This document shows, one piece after another, positions 55,274 through 64,000 of a stretch of DNA of 64,000 bases. The notes below the pieces were generated by a model that was given only the letters and a program-made list of their open reading frames with translations, did no database searches and had not been told where the DNA came from. How positions within the stretch are numbered: the stretch's first letter is position 1; each line of letters opens with the position of its first letter. The translations under genes were made by a program, and so were the position numbers. Origin of the DNA: Macrothele yani (Eukaryota; Arthropoda; Arachnida; Araneae; Macrothelidae); assembly GCA_039090855.1 (NCBI GenBank), contig CM077025.1, positions 98,188,489 to 98,252,488 on the forward strand, given 5' to 3'.

Positions 55274-57180
55274 TTTCGGGTCAAGATAAGGGGACCGCCC
55301 TTGGCCGGAATTATAATAAGGTCCGTGGAGTTACTTTAACAAATTGTTACGTCCGAGGTGATGGAGCACTCCCGTTAGTGAAAGTTAGGATAGGAGATAC
55401 TCACGCGTTTGCACTCATCGACAGCGGAGCAGGTATCTCAATCTTTTGTGCTTCACTATTAGAGGAGATAAAGGGAAAGATTCGTATACGTGACTTAGGA
55501 TCAGCAGTTTTAGTGAAAGGCATTACTGGAAGCACTTTACCTACATCTCAGTGCTATGAGATACCGGTAGAAATCGGAGGAGAAACCATTTTACATCCCT
55601 ATCACGTTACTCAGCGGAAGTTGCATCAAGATTATTCTCTAATCTTAGGCTGGGATCTATTGAAGGAGCACGGATACATATTCGACGCAGGAAAAGGAAT
55701 TTTGAAACGGGAAAGCAGAGCAAATTTAGCTAGAGCAGAGTACGGTAGAGGAAGGAATAACCGAAAAAGAAATTTTAAAGGAAAAGCACGTCAGTCGAAA
55801 ATTCGAACCCAGGTCTTGTCCGTGCCTTCAGCGGAAATGGCCAATCCCATTAACCCCGACGTAACCAAGATAGGAAGGACCGTCCATAAGGAACTCATCC
55901 CACCGTATTCGGAAAGGGTTATTCGGATCCGATGTGGGAAATTTTCGGGATGTCAGGTTAACCAGGTGCTAGTACAGCCGTTAGAAAGATACGCCCAGGG
56001 AAAAGTACGCTTGGGTCGTTCAGTAAACACGCTGGACAAATCAGGCATCATACCCGTATTGATAGCTAACCTCACAAATCGCCCCATTCACTTCAATAAG
56101 AAGACCAGATTAGCGAAAATTCAACCAAGTGTCTACGGAAATTTGAAGGAAGCTGCGGCGAAACAAGAGAAGTATGCAGACAGGCACGCTGCTGAAAAGA
56201 ATCTACATTTAGGTGACAGAGTATTTTTGCACACCCCTTTTTCACAGCCACATTTATCGCGTAAGCTAGCTCGAACTAACTGCGGAGATTGGGAGATAGT
56301 TTCGTTCCCCACCCCAGTAAATGTTCAGTTGAGGGCAGTCGAAAATCCGAACAAATATCAGACCGTGCATAAAAATCGAGTCTTCAAGCGGACTGAACGC
56401 CTACCCCAGCTTATAGCAGAGTCACCGGTACAGGACAATATAGAGGTACAAGTACCCAGACAATCGCAGGATTTCTCTGACGACGGATCGGAGAGCACAC
56501 AGGACTACGACTATCTGGATTGGGTCGATTTTCCCAGAGTAGTCATGCCGCAACCGACAAGCAGTAGAGCAATGCCGCCCGTAAGTCAACCGCCCAACAT
56601 CGGAGTACCGATAAATTCGCCGCCCGCTACGTCGAGTTCAGCGCGAAGGGAGACAAGCAGGGAAGTACCGCTGCCCTCGCAACATGTTGAAGAGCCGAGG
56701 CGCACACAGGCAATCGCGGAACCAACGGAGGAGACCATGCCGTCACAGGATTCCTATCAGGAAAGTAGCAGCCGACAAACACAAGAAGCAACGCGCCAAA
56801 GGGTTATTAGAGATCCATATCTACTACGTTCGCAGGACAGAATTCAGCAAACAGCAGCAACACACCCCACAGCAAATTCACAAGGGCCCAACACTTTGGA
56901 AATAGGCCCGAATCGCACATACCCAAAGGAAATTGTGGTCAGCGACTCGACCGAAAGACTTGAGCAGCCGGAAGATACTAGCTTTGTAAATAGAATGTTG
57001 AAAAGTCTCAGTCAACCCAGTAATCCAGAGGGAACCTCTTGGTTCGATTTAGCCGACCGCTATTTGTCGCAGCGCATTCAAGAAAACCTAAGCGCAGGAA
57101 CACCAGAAGGAGCACCCGTCAATAATCTTTATCCACAGTGGAGGAAAATCGTGGCGAAACCTCAGGAATCATTGGTTTAA
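55264..57180 (+). CDS. pol: Protease plus truncated Pol (RT-RNase H-integrase core deleted)
   Basis: An open frame of 638 codons, counted from the slip site, in the -1 phase to gag. Residues about 35-150 are a retropepsin: FALIDSGAG with the catalytic Asp at residue 53, and LILGWDLL near its end. Residues about 185-288 match the linker that usually precedes RT (ELIPPYSERVIRI, VNQVLVQPLERYAQGKV, IANLTNRPIHF). At about 56130, where RT should start, the frame instead enters an integrase C-terminal segment (KQEKYADRHAAEKNLHLGDR, RKLARTN, YQTVHKNRV). No RT, RNase H or integrase catalytic motifs exist. A Pro/Ser/Gln-rich tail of about 250 residues ends it. The join is in frame, so a Gag-Pro fusion protein could still be made. 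Confidence 0.85.
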   Translation, partial: FKLISGQDKGTALGRNYNKVRGVTLTNCYVRGDGALPLVKVRIGDTHAFALIDSGAGISIFCASLLEEIKGKIRIRDLGSAVLVKGITGSTLPTSQCYEIPVEIGGETILHPYHVTQRKLHQDYSLILGWDLLKEHGYIFDAGKGILKRESRANLARAEYGRGRNNRKRNFKGKARQSKIRTQVLSVPSAEMANPINPDVTKIGRTVHKELIPPYSERVIRIRCGKFSGCQVNQVLVQPLERYAQGKVRLGRSVNTLDKSGIIPVLIANLTNRPIHFNKKTRLAKIQPSVYGNLKEAAAKQEKYADRHAAEKNLHLGDRVFLHTPFSQPHLSRKLARTNCGDWEIVSFPTPVNVQLRAVENPNKYQTVHKNRVFKRTERLPQLIAESPVQDNIEVQVPRQSQDFSDDGSESTQDYDYLDWVDFPRVVMPQPTSSRAMPPVSQPPNIGVPINSPPATSSSARRETSREVPLPSQHVEEPRRTQAIAEPTEETMPSQDSYQESSSRQTQEATRQRVIRDPYLLRSQDRIQQTAATHPTANSQGPNTLEIGPNRTYPKEIVVSDSTERLEQPEDTSFVNRMLKSLSQPSNPEGTSWFDLADRYLSQRIQENLSAGTPEGAPVNNLYPQWRKIVAKPQESLV

Positions 57181-59986
57181 GCCGAGGAAGTAGGAAGAAC
57201 GCTGGGCGAAGAAAAAAATTGTGTGTGTTGTGAAAAAAAAAAAAAAAAAAAGGAAACAGCGATGCGGAATAAGTGGGAAGATCCCTGAATTTTCACGGTA
57301 AACGTTTAGCAGAAAATAAATTTGATAGGTGAAAAAAAAAGAAAAAAATAAAAAACAAATTTTGCGATCTGATCAGTAATCGAAAATAATTCGTAAAAGA
57401 GTCTAGCTAGAAAATGGTGTATAAACATGGAAGAATATGCAGGAAGTAATTAATAATATTCATAGCAGGACCGCAGCCTAGTACGTGCATCGCAATCTTT
57501 CCAGTTTTGAGTTCGCGAACCACGGAAAACTAGATTTAAAGTTTTTTTTTTTGCTACGATAAGGGGAAAATTAATATTAAGTAAGGAAAAATACATTACG
57601 TAAGAAAAAAAAAAAAAAAAAAAAAGAGGAAGAATGGGCCCGGGATTAAGCGCCCAGCAGAGAAAAAAAAAAACCTGTGGAGGAAGCAATGTTTTTATTT
57701 CAGAGGAAAGACTGAACGGTAGCAATCATTCCTTTAAAAAAAAAAAAAAAAAAAAATATTTTGTAGGAAGAGAAAAAAAAAAGGAGGAAAAATAATAATT
57801 TTCCGCTCAAATTTTATTAATGATAGGCAGTAGGAGGATAAGCGAAGGTAATCGTAGGCAGAATGACGTCGCTCATGCACGGGGCTTGCAAGAGTAGAGG
57901 AACGGACGGACCGTGTTTCCAGTTTGAGAAACCCCGTACACAAACTGGCTGGCAAGGAGCAAAAGGAAGAATGGGAAGGCGCCATCTTGGGCCGCCATCT
58001 TGAAGCAAGAATGCAAAGAAGGAAAATTTATCGTTAAAAGAACGGGAACGCTCGGTAAGATATTTTGTACAGCAAGGCCGAGCATTTCAAAGGATGGAAA
58101 CTATAAACGGGAGCACAGCACGACGAAAAAAAAATATTTTTTTTTTCTCTCAAAACTTTCTGTAGCAGAAGCATAGGCCGGAGTAATATATCACTAGAAA
58201 AAAAAAAACGTAAGCACCTTCTGCGGAGAAATAGCCGTGCGGAAACACCGACGGAATGCAATGAGATTAACAGCGTATCGGATAATGCAGTGGTTCAAAA
58301 TTAGTATCCATGGCAGGTATTCAAAGCAATTAAAATACGCGAACCTGAAACAAAACATGGTATAAGAAAGTAGCAACAAACATGATCGACGCGTAGCCTA
58401 AACGTCACCTAACATAGCCTAACCATAACCTATCGAAATGACAGTAAAAAGCACTTACCTTGAAGTGAAATATCCAAAGGTACTATATTTTTTTTGTTTT
58501 GTTTTGTGGATAGTAGGAAAATTCAGTTTTAATTGATAAGGAAGGCAAGTATAACGGAAGGAAAAGTATAGAAATGAAATCGAGGTAGAAATGCACTAGG
58601 TACATCGTGAGGTTAGAGGTTGAGTAAAGCAGAAGAGGAAATGTGAATGACAAATTCACCAGGCCCAGCTCCCCATCCTCTACCACCGCAGCACACGAGG
58701 AGCAGTTGCAGATTCTCCCAAACCACAACTGGCGTCGAGCATGCGAAAAATGCGACGAGGTGAGATGAGGATTAATACGTGCAGACATGGTGCAACGATA
58801 CCAAAAAAAAAAAAAAAAGAGAGATAAAGCAGAAGAGGAAATTTGAATGACAAGTTCACCAGACCAAAAGAAGCGTGTTGTTTCAATGAAATCCGTCAGC
58901 GAACTGAGCACTGACCTGCAGAAATTAGAGGGGTAGTTTTAGCCCCAGGTAACAGAATACTAAGTGGATGCTTCTACATAGGCTAAACAAGAAGCCTCCG
59001 ATGTAAGCAAAACATGCAAGAGGCTACGCTATTGTGCGCTCACTTACACCCACAGGCATCATCAGCGCAGGTGTTTCAGATTTCGAGCCGTGAGAGACGG
59101 TCAACACAGGAACGACCCAAAATTTTTGGAGCGACGAATTTGCAGGGGTGACATCGCCCAAAGGGGACCCTCGCAAGCATTTTCGAGGAAATCCCCTATT
59201 TTCCGAAATCATCGGCGTTCCTTAAATGGTCGCCGCACACCTGCGAATACACGAGAAAAGCATCTGGTCGTGAAATCAGAAATAGCCAGGAATGAGAATA
59301 CAATGGTAATACGCGAGAAAAAAAAAGAGAGAGAAGAAAAAAAAAAGAGTAAAGCACTAAAGATAAAATGGCAAGAAATAGTTCAGCAAAGAACTAACGA
59401 TTAAGTTAAACAACGTAAAAGGGAAATAAGCGACTATACGCGGGTAATATCTGGTAGACAATTCGACAAACACGAAAAGGGAAATTAATAATTTTTCTTT
59501 TAGAAGTAGTAGACGCACCAGCGAATGGAAATAATAGCTGCAGAATAGATACATGGGAAGTAAATAACCGTTATTTAATTATAATTTAGTAAGCTTAAGA
59601 AACACGAGTGATGAGATTTTTTTTATTTTTGTTGTTGTTGTTGTTGTTGGAGAAAACCTACAAGTAGGAAAAAAAAAAAAATACAATTAGAGAAAAGGGA
59701 AGCCTGGGATGGAATGCGCTTCGGAATTTCGAAAAAAAAATATATATAAATAAATATGCACATAAAAACCCCTCGCTTCTCGTAGGTCAGAGTGAAACGA
59801 GCTTTTCGAAGGAAATATTACTAGTTCTTAATGTAAAGTGTATATAATGCATGTGCAAGAGAAATACCGAGGTGATAAGGAGTGATTTCATGTGTATGTT
59901 TGTTTTGAGATAATTATGGCCGACAAGTGTTGACAGAACCATTACCACTTTTAGGGTATTTGAAGAGAGTGACATTCGTCAATAAA
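57181..59986 (+). other. A-rich gap between pol remnant and envelope
   Basis: About 2.8 kb with many A-runs and no recognisable domain. A direct repeat of GCAGAAGAGGAAAT(G/T)TGAATG lies at about 58629 and 58827. A 104-residue frame at 59090-59404 is basic and low in complexity and I do not call it. Splice signals for an envelope mRNA might lie here, but I cannot assign them. Confidence 0.5.
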
Positions 59987-61339
59987 ATGGACAAGATGAA
60001 CGTGATTGCGTTCGCCGTGGTAATCTGGACAGTTAGCGGAGTAGCTGCTAATCACGAACTTTGTCATTTCAAGGGAGATAAATATCAGTGCACTGTAGCA
60101 TCTCGTGCCGAACTTTTGAAACTAGGAATGCCGCGGAGTGCTTGTCATGCACATTCATGCGACGAGTGCGTGAAAGCCTGGAGGACATTCATTACGCACA
60201 ACCATGAGCTTATCGAACCGAGAAATTTCTTCGTTCAGCAGGAACCGAACCCACAAGGAGCCCTTTCATTAATGGAGTGCACAAGAGACGGTTTACACTG
60301 TGCCTGCACAGCCGATGCACCGTGCAGTGGAACGAGCGAATATTGTGCACTGGCGAGCTGTGTGAATAAATCCGTCACTACGTGCAACTGCCGCCTAACG
60401 CCAGCAGTATCTACACTGATACATGAAGCGGAAGGACTACGGATTTCGAACCCATCGCTGATCTCTTTCACAGAGTGCGTTGGAAAACCGCGCACTAATA
60501 TTTTACCTCGGCGCCGTCACCAGAGACATTTGCTGTCTGACGAAGAGGCAGTATTTCAAAGGGAAAATATCAAAGTATCATACAACGACCCAATCATCAC
60601 CAGCTCACTTCCAGGAACCCTGGTGATTCGAGTTCGAGGTATGGAGCGGGTTATCACTTTAAGGAACGCTCCGTATCAGACATCATTGCCACCGGAACTA
60701 CTAGAGCTTTCTGCGGAACTAACTTTGATTTTCGTTACCACGGATGGAAAAACCCTAAGGGGTGCTTTGCAAATCGTAGGTAGAACAACGTGTAGACCCC
60801 TACAGTGCATACTGTGTCGTGAGATGCTACGACAGCTAAAGTGTTTACCCCACGCAGTCACTTATGTAGTGTATATTGTGCTAGTTTTAATTTCAGCGGT
60901 AACCTTTCTATATGCCAGGAAAGTAGTAATTAGCATCTGGAAGCTGTTGTGTGGAGTCGGAATAATTCTTTGGAAGTCATATAGATTCCTCAGAGGAACA
61001 ACGTTTGTGGCAGTAAAGACAGGAGCCCTAACAGGAAATGTTTTACGTAACGGAGTAAATCAGATGCACGAATATTTGGAGAGGCAAGTTGCCCGTCCAG
61101 CGGCGCAACCGCCTTTACACGGACTGGTACTTTTGAGCTTATTTCTGTTGGTAAACGGAACTTCCGCGGAATGTAACGCACATTCGATTGTTGCATCAAA
61201 GGTGAAGGAGTGCACGGACTCAGAGGTAGAGCACAACTGCCGTCTAACTACTAATGCGCAGGTAACCCTAATGAATTTGGGGCATGAACAATGCATATGG
61301 TTTACGGACCAGGAAAATGACCATACATTTTTTCCTTGA
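59987..61339 (+). CDS. env: Envelope glycoprotein, Gn-like part and start of Gc-like part
   Basis: The Met at 59987 (or 59996) fits a signal peptide with hydrophobic core IAFAVVIWTVSGVAA. The ectodomain is Cys-rich (many paired Cys in the first 150 residues). A membrane segment lies at residues about 291-312 (YVVYIVLVLISAVTFLY). A second hydrophobic stretch near residues 379-395 (GLVLLSLFLLVNGTSA) has the features of an internal signal before a second ectodomain, as in phlebovirus Gn/Gc precursors. The frame ends at 61339 just after a T-run, in the middle of the second ectodomain. Assignment rests on layout and on the Gc-like region that follows. Its role would be entry between cells, if functional. 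Confidence 0.7.
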   Translation: MDKMNVIAFAVVIWTVSGVAANHELCHFKGDKYQCTVASRAELLKLGMPRSACHAHSCDECVKAWRTFITHNHELIEPRNFFVQQEPNPQGALSLMECTRDGLHCACTADAPCSGTSEYCALASCVNKSVTTCNCRLTPAVSTLIHEAEGLRISNPSLISFTECVGKPRTNILPRRRHQRHLLSDEEAVFQRENIKVSYNDPIITSSLPGTLVIRVRGMERVITLRNAPYQTSLPPELLELSAELTLIFVTTDGKTLRGALQIVGRTTCRPLQCILCREMLRQLKCLPHAVTYVVYIVLVLISAVTFLYARKVVISIWKLLCGVGIILWKSYRFLRGTTFVAVKTGALTGNVLRNGVNQMHEYLERQVARPAAQPPLHGLVLLSLFLLVNGTSAECNAHSIVASKVKECTDSEVEHNCRLTTNAQVTLMNLGHEQCIWFTDQENDHTFFP

Positions 61340-62406
61340 AAGTAACCTACCAGCAGGCAAACTGTATCTGGCACACGACGAGAGACTATTTTACGCACGT
61401 GACTACAATGCGTTATCTCAGCCAATTGGTTTGTGCAAATCACGAGACTTGCAATTGGGGAAAAGGATGTGTGCGATCAAAACAATTTGACGCACTGACA
61501 AAACAATCGCTAGACTGGCCCGGCATCACAGGGTGTCAGCCGTCCGACAGTGGGTCCACGTCATGCTGGATCATTGACTCGCAACATTGCCATTTCTTTC
61601 GAATATGGCTGGAAGCAGATTTCCTGCGAGCATACGACGTACGCAGAATAGTATCGATGCAGTGTAGTTATCAGCTACTAATTCAACAGCACAACAACGA
61701 CACCGTAGAGACTCTGACGGTTAAGAACCAAGCCACGACCTCTACGGGCATCACAGTGCAAGTAGTCGGATCACTGGACCAGCCTACACAAATCGTGAAC
61801 ACCCATCTGATCTCTCGAGTGGGAAACCCTCAAGAGAGTTATATTGAAAGGGCAAGCTTACCTTCACGACCGATGAAAGGACATATCGGCGATACGCAGA
61901 GCAACGAATCGATGTCGAAAAATTTTATCTTCGACGAAAGCATGTTTTCTTGTAGCTATTATGAGGACTCTATGAAATGCCACCGACAACAGTCGTATTT
62001 ACTGAGTATGATAGAACAAAAAAAGAGCGCCTTACCAATGGCATCAGCATGGCATCAACTGAAGGTTGACGGAAATGGCCAACTTGTTTCGGAACTGTTA
62101 CACTCAGCCCCTATAGTGGTAAATCTTCAATTCCAGAAGTACAAGTACTCGATCGAAACCAGAACTGTCTGCCCAAAATTCACGGAGGCAGAAATCAAGG
62201 TAACAGGCTGTTTTGCATGCGAGCCCTTGGCTACGGTAGAGATCGAAGCTTTCTCATCGTGCGCAGCCGGGATTGTGGACGTTCACTTCGAAAAACTCAC
62301 GGTGCACACTCGATCGGTAAAACTACAGACGGAAAGACGAACGATCAAGATAAATGTTACCAGGAACTATTCCTCGGCGCAATGGCACGGCACCCATATG
62401 AACTGA
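61336..62406 (+). pseudogene. env: Envelope glycoprotein, Gc-like (phlebovirus G2-type) part
   Basis: A Cys-rich stretch of about 356 codons continues the second ectodomain in a different frame. There is no Met at its start, so it is a continuation disrupted by a length change near the T-run at about 61327-61333. The spacing of Cys and Trp residues and the central SC..DS..C segments resemble the phlebovirus G2 (class II fusion) domain found in some invertebrate retroelement envelopes. The frame stops at 62406 without a C-terminal membrane anchor. With the frame break and the missing anchor, a working envelope is unlikely. Confidence 0.65.
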
Positions 62407-62607
62407 ACGTGGAGATGGTGTTAGCCTACATCACTCCCGTCGGTTAGGCTGATCTCCAAAGGAACTCTGAGAAACTAGCTGAGTGCTTAAGAGATGGGAA
62501 CGCCCAAAACCGAAACCATATCGCCGAACGGAGGCGCGTACCCGAGCAAATATTGTGTGTCGCCGAGAAGACGGCGGCTGAAGAAATCTGTCACTATCGG
62601 AAAGAAT

Positions 62608-62631
62608 TCATATATATATATATATATATAC
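62608..62631. repeat. (AT)n microsatellite
   Basis: An AT dinucleotide run of about 23 bases in the 3' untranslated part of the LTR element, with no other feature between 62407 and 62895. Confidence 0.9.
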
Positions 62632-62898
62632 AGTGCATATGTTATCTGTCAATGTCAAACTTAGAATTAGATTCGGTGGAGGAATTTAATATTTATTGAA
62701 CATTATTATAATAATCTTACTCGTAGTTTTATGTTTATTGTATGTGCTTATAATTACATTATGTGTCATATGTGTGCATAAGTTTTCGCAAATAATTGTA
62801 ATTCATCGCATGTTGAAATGAGCGAAAACGAGCAGCCTTGCAAGAGAGGAAGGAATCCACAGCACCTAACTTTGGGGGACAAAACTCTTCAACCCTAT

Positions 62899-62913
62899 GG
62901 GAGAGGGAGATAA
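62899..62913 (+). other. Polypurine tract
   Basis: GGGAGAGGGAGA followed by TAA lies immediately before the 3' LTR TGTT, the expected position for plus-strand priming. Confidence 0.85.
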
Positions 62914-64000
62914 TGTTACCCGTATGTCCTCCGGAATATCGTGTAACATCGGACCATGATTTCGTAGGTATGAATTTCGGAAAGCGGGCCTACAAATTAG
63001 TAAGTGTGGGAAAGCAATATATTCACCAAATAATTCCTACGGTATCGCATAGTACGAGGAAATAGTTAAACGAGGAAGAGTAGTTACCAAGTAAACAATT
63101 TAGAGAGCGCGGGAATTGGGAAAGAAAATCCGAGAAGCATAATGTGGACAGGCGTTCTAAGAGGATAATTATAATACCTATTTCATAATTTTTCTAAGAC
63201 CTGGCTGAGCAGATTTCTTTCTTGAGGAGGAAATTCCTTATTTTTTTTTCATCATTCTTTTGAATTGTTTTTTTTATTTTATTTTGTGTTCCCCGAGCTC
63301 TCCGGAAATTCCAGTAAGAATACGCACGAAACACACCCCTAGGTTAGTAAAGAGAAAACTCGGAGGTTTTAGCAAGCAACGCTACGAGAATGAAATGCTC
63401 GCAATCACAGGTGGGGGCCAATTTACTGGACCTTTCGCTATTAACGAAGTCACGTTTTACGCACGCTAGCGGGCAACGAACAGGGCATATTTCTCGTAGT
63501 GGGCGTAACTGGTTGACACCAACAGAAAGAGTCATACAGGAAGCGTACGTGAAAATTCTAAGGCAGCGCGGACATCCCGCGGAGCAGTTGACAAGATAAA
63601 GGAATATTCATCTTCAAGAAAACTCGATGTTCTCAAGCCTTTGCCAACGAATCGGAGGGATTCCCATACAGGGATGTAAACCAATGCCGAAGCGAGGAAA
63701 AGCGGCCCAACCAATAAGGGGAGAACCATTTGGGTAGGACAGGAACACCCCCGAACCCCTTAAACATAGACGAGAGAAAAGTTTTTTTTTTTAGGCGGAG
63801 ATGATTTGGAGAGAACACGGGATGGAATGATGACTGCTATTTCTGGGTGAACGCAGAGAGGACAGAATGGACTCTAGATGAATCCTGAGCAGAATATCGC
63901 AGAAAGAATTTAGTTAGGAGCTTTTCTCCTGAGAAGACGCTAAAAATTGAGCAAGTTGATTTCCAGGTGAAGGGAAGTATGATGTTTTTCCCTGAGAGGA
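62914..64000 (+). repeat. 3' LTR (cut by window end)
   Basis: Starts TGTTACCCGTATGTCC and follows the 5' LTR at a constant offset of 12,577 bp until a G-run (one extra G at about 63717) and a T-run (two T fewer at about 63790). The remainder lies outside the window. Confidence 0.95.

Larger units (their letters stand above)
50337..64000 (+). mobile_element. LTR retrotransposon (Metaviridae/gypsy-type) with phlebovirus-type envelope, pol core missing
   Basis: LTRs start TGTTACCCGTATGTCC at 50337 and 62914. The order between them is leader, gag (53930-55273), protease plus truncated pol (55264-57180), a long A-rich gap, and envelope in two frames (59987-62406), then a purine tract and the 3' LTR, which runs off the window. 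Over the roughly 1,087 bp of LTR that can be compared I see two length differences (a G-run and a T-run) and no substitutions, so insertion is recent. RT, RNase H and the integrase catalytic core are absent. The target duplication cannot be checked because the 3' LTR end is outside the window. Confidence 0.9.

Noticed and set aside
59090..59404. A basic 104-residue frame between pol and env as an accessory protein
   Set aside because: Lys/Glu-rich low complexity, no homologous domain recognised, no support from context.

Overview
This window is repeat-dominated animal DNA. The family mix points to an arthropod, possibly a chelicerate: mariner, Tc1 and hAT DNA transposons, RTE-like and Jockey-like LINEs, a Penelope fragment, a tRNA-derived SINE, a possible Helitron end, and an LTR element with a phlebovirus-type envelope. 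The species assignment is inference. I found no convincing host protein-coding gene; nearly every long reading frame belongs to a mobile element, and most are broken.

Layout: 0.5-2.7 kb holds two abutting mariner-superfamily elements. 2.7-12.0 kb is a head-to-tail cluster of four minus-strand RTE-like LINE copies (A-D). 12.5-13.6 kb has a possible Helitron terminus and an internally deleted mariner. 13.7-20 kb has a three-copy dispersed repeat with a minisatellite, a hAT element with a perfect 8-bp target duplication, a SINE and diverged local repeats. 20.3-26.7 kb has a mariner whose transposase carries 15 copies of a 66-bp repeat, two inverted Tc1 copies, and a second copy of the deleted mariner. 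27.8-36 kb has a tRNA-like fold, a Tc1 with clear ends, SINEs, a Tc1 relic expanded as 126-bp repeats, and a Tc1 relic split by a second hAT. 36.5-40.7 kb has Penelope fragments, a satellite of about 57 bp, and another Tc1 relic. 41.6-46.3 kb is a decayed Jockey-like LINE with A-tracts followed by histone-mRNA-like stem-loops. 46.9-50.3 kb has a SINE, small dispersed repeats, and a Tc1 relic ending in a 33-34-bp-arm palindrome.

The main feature is an LTR retrotransposon from 50.3 kb to the window end. Its two LTRs, comparable over about 1,087 bp, appear to differ only by two small length changes, so it is young. It has an open gag, a U_UUA_AAC frameshift heptamer immediately before the gag stop, a protease frame, and a two-part Gn/Gc-like envelope. 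The protease frame runs directly into an integrase C-terminal remnant: reverse transcriptase, RNase H and the integrase catalytic core are absent. The envelope is broken by a frame change and lacks its final membrane anchor. A young copy without its own polymerase suggests mobilisation in trans by a complete relative, or a deletion shortly after insertion.

Two themes recur: minisatellites born inside transposase genes, and foldback palindromes at the edges of degraded Tc1 or SINE copies.
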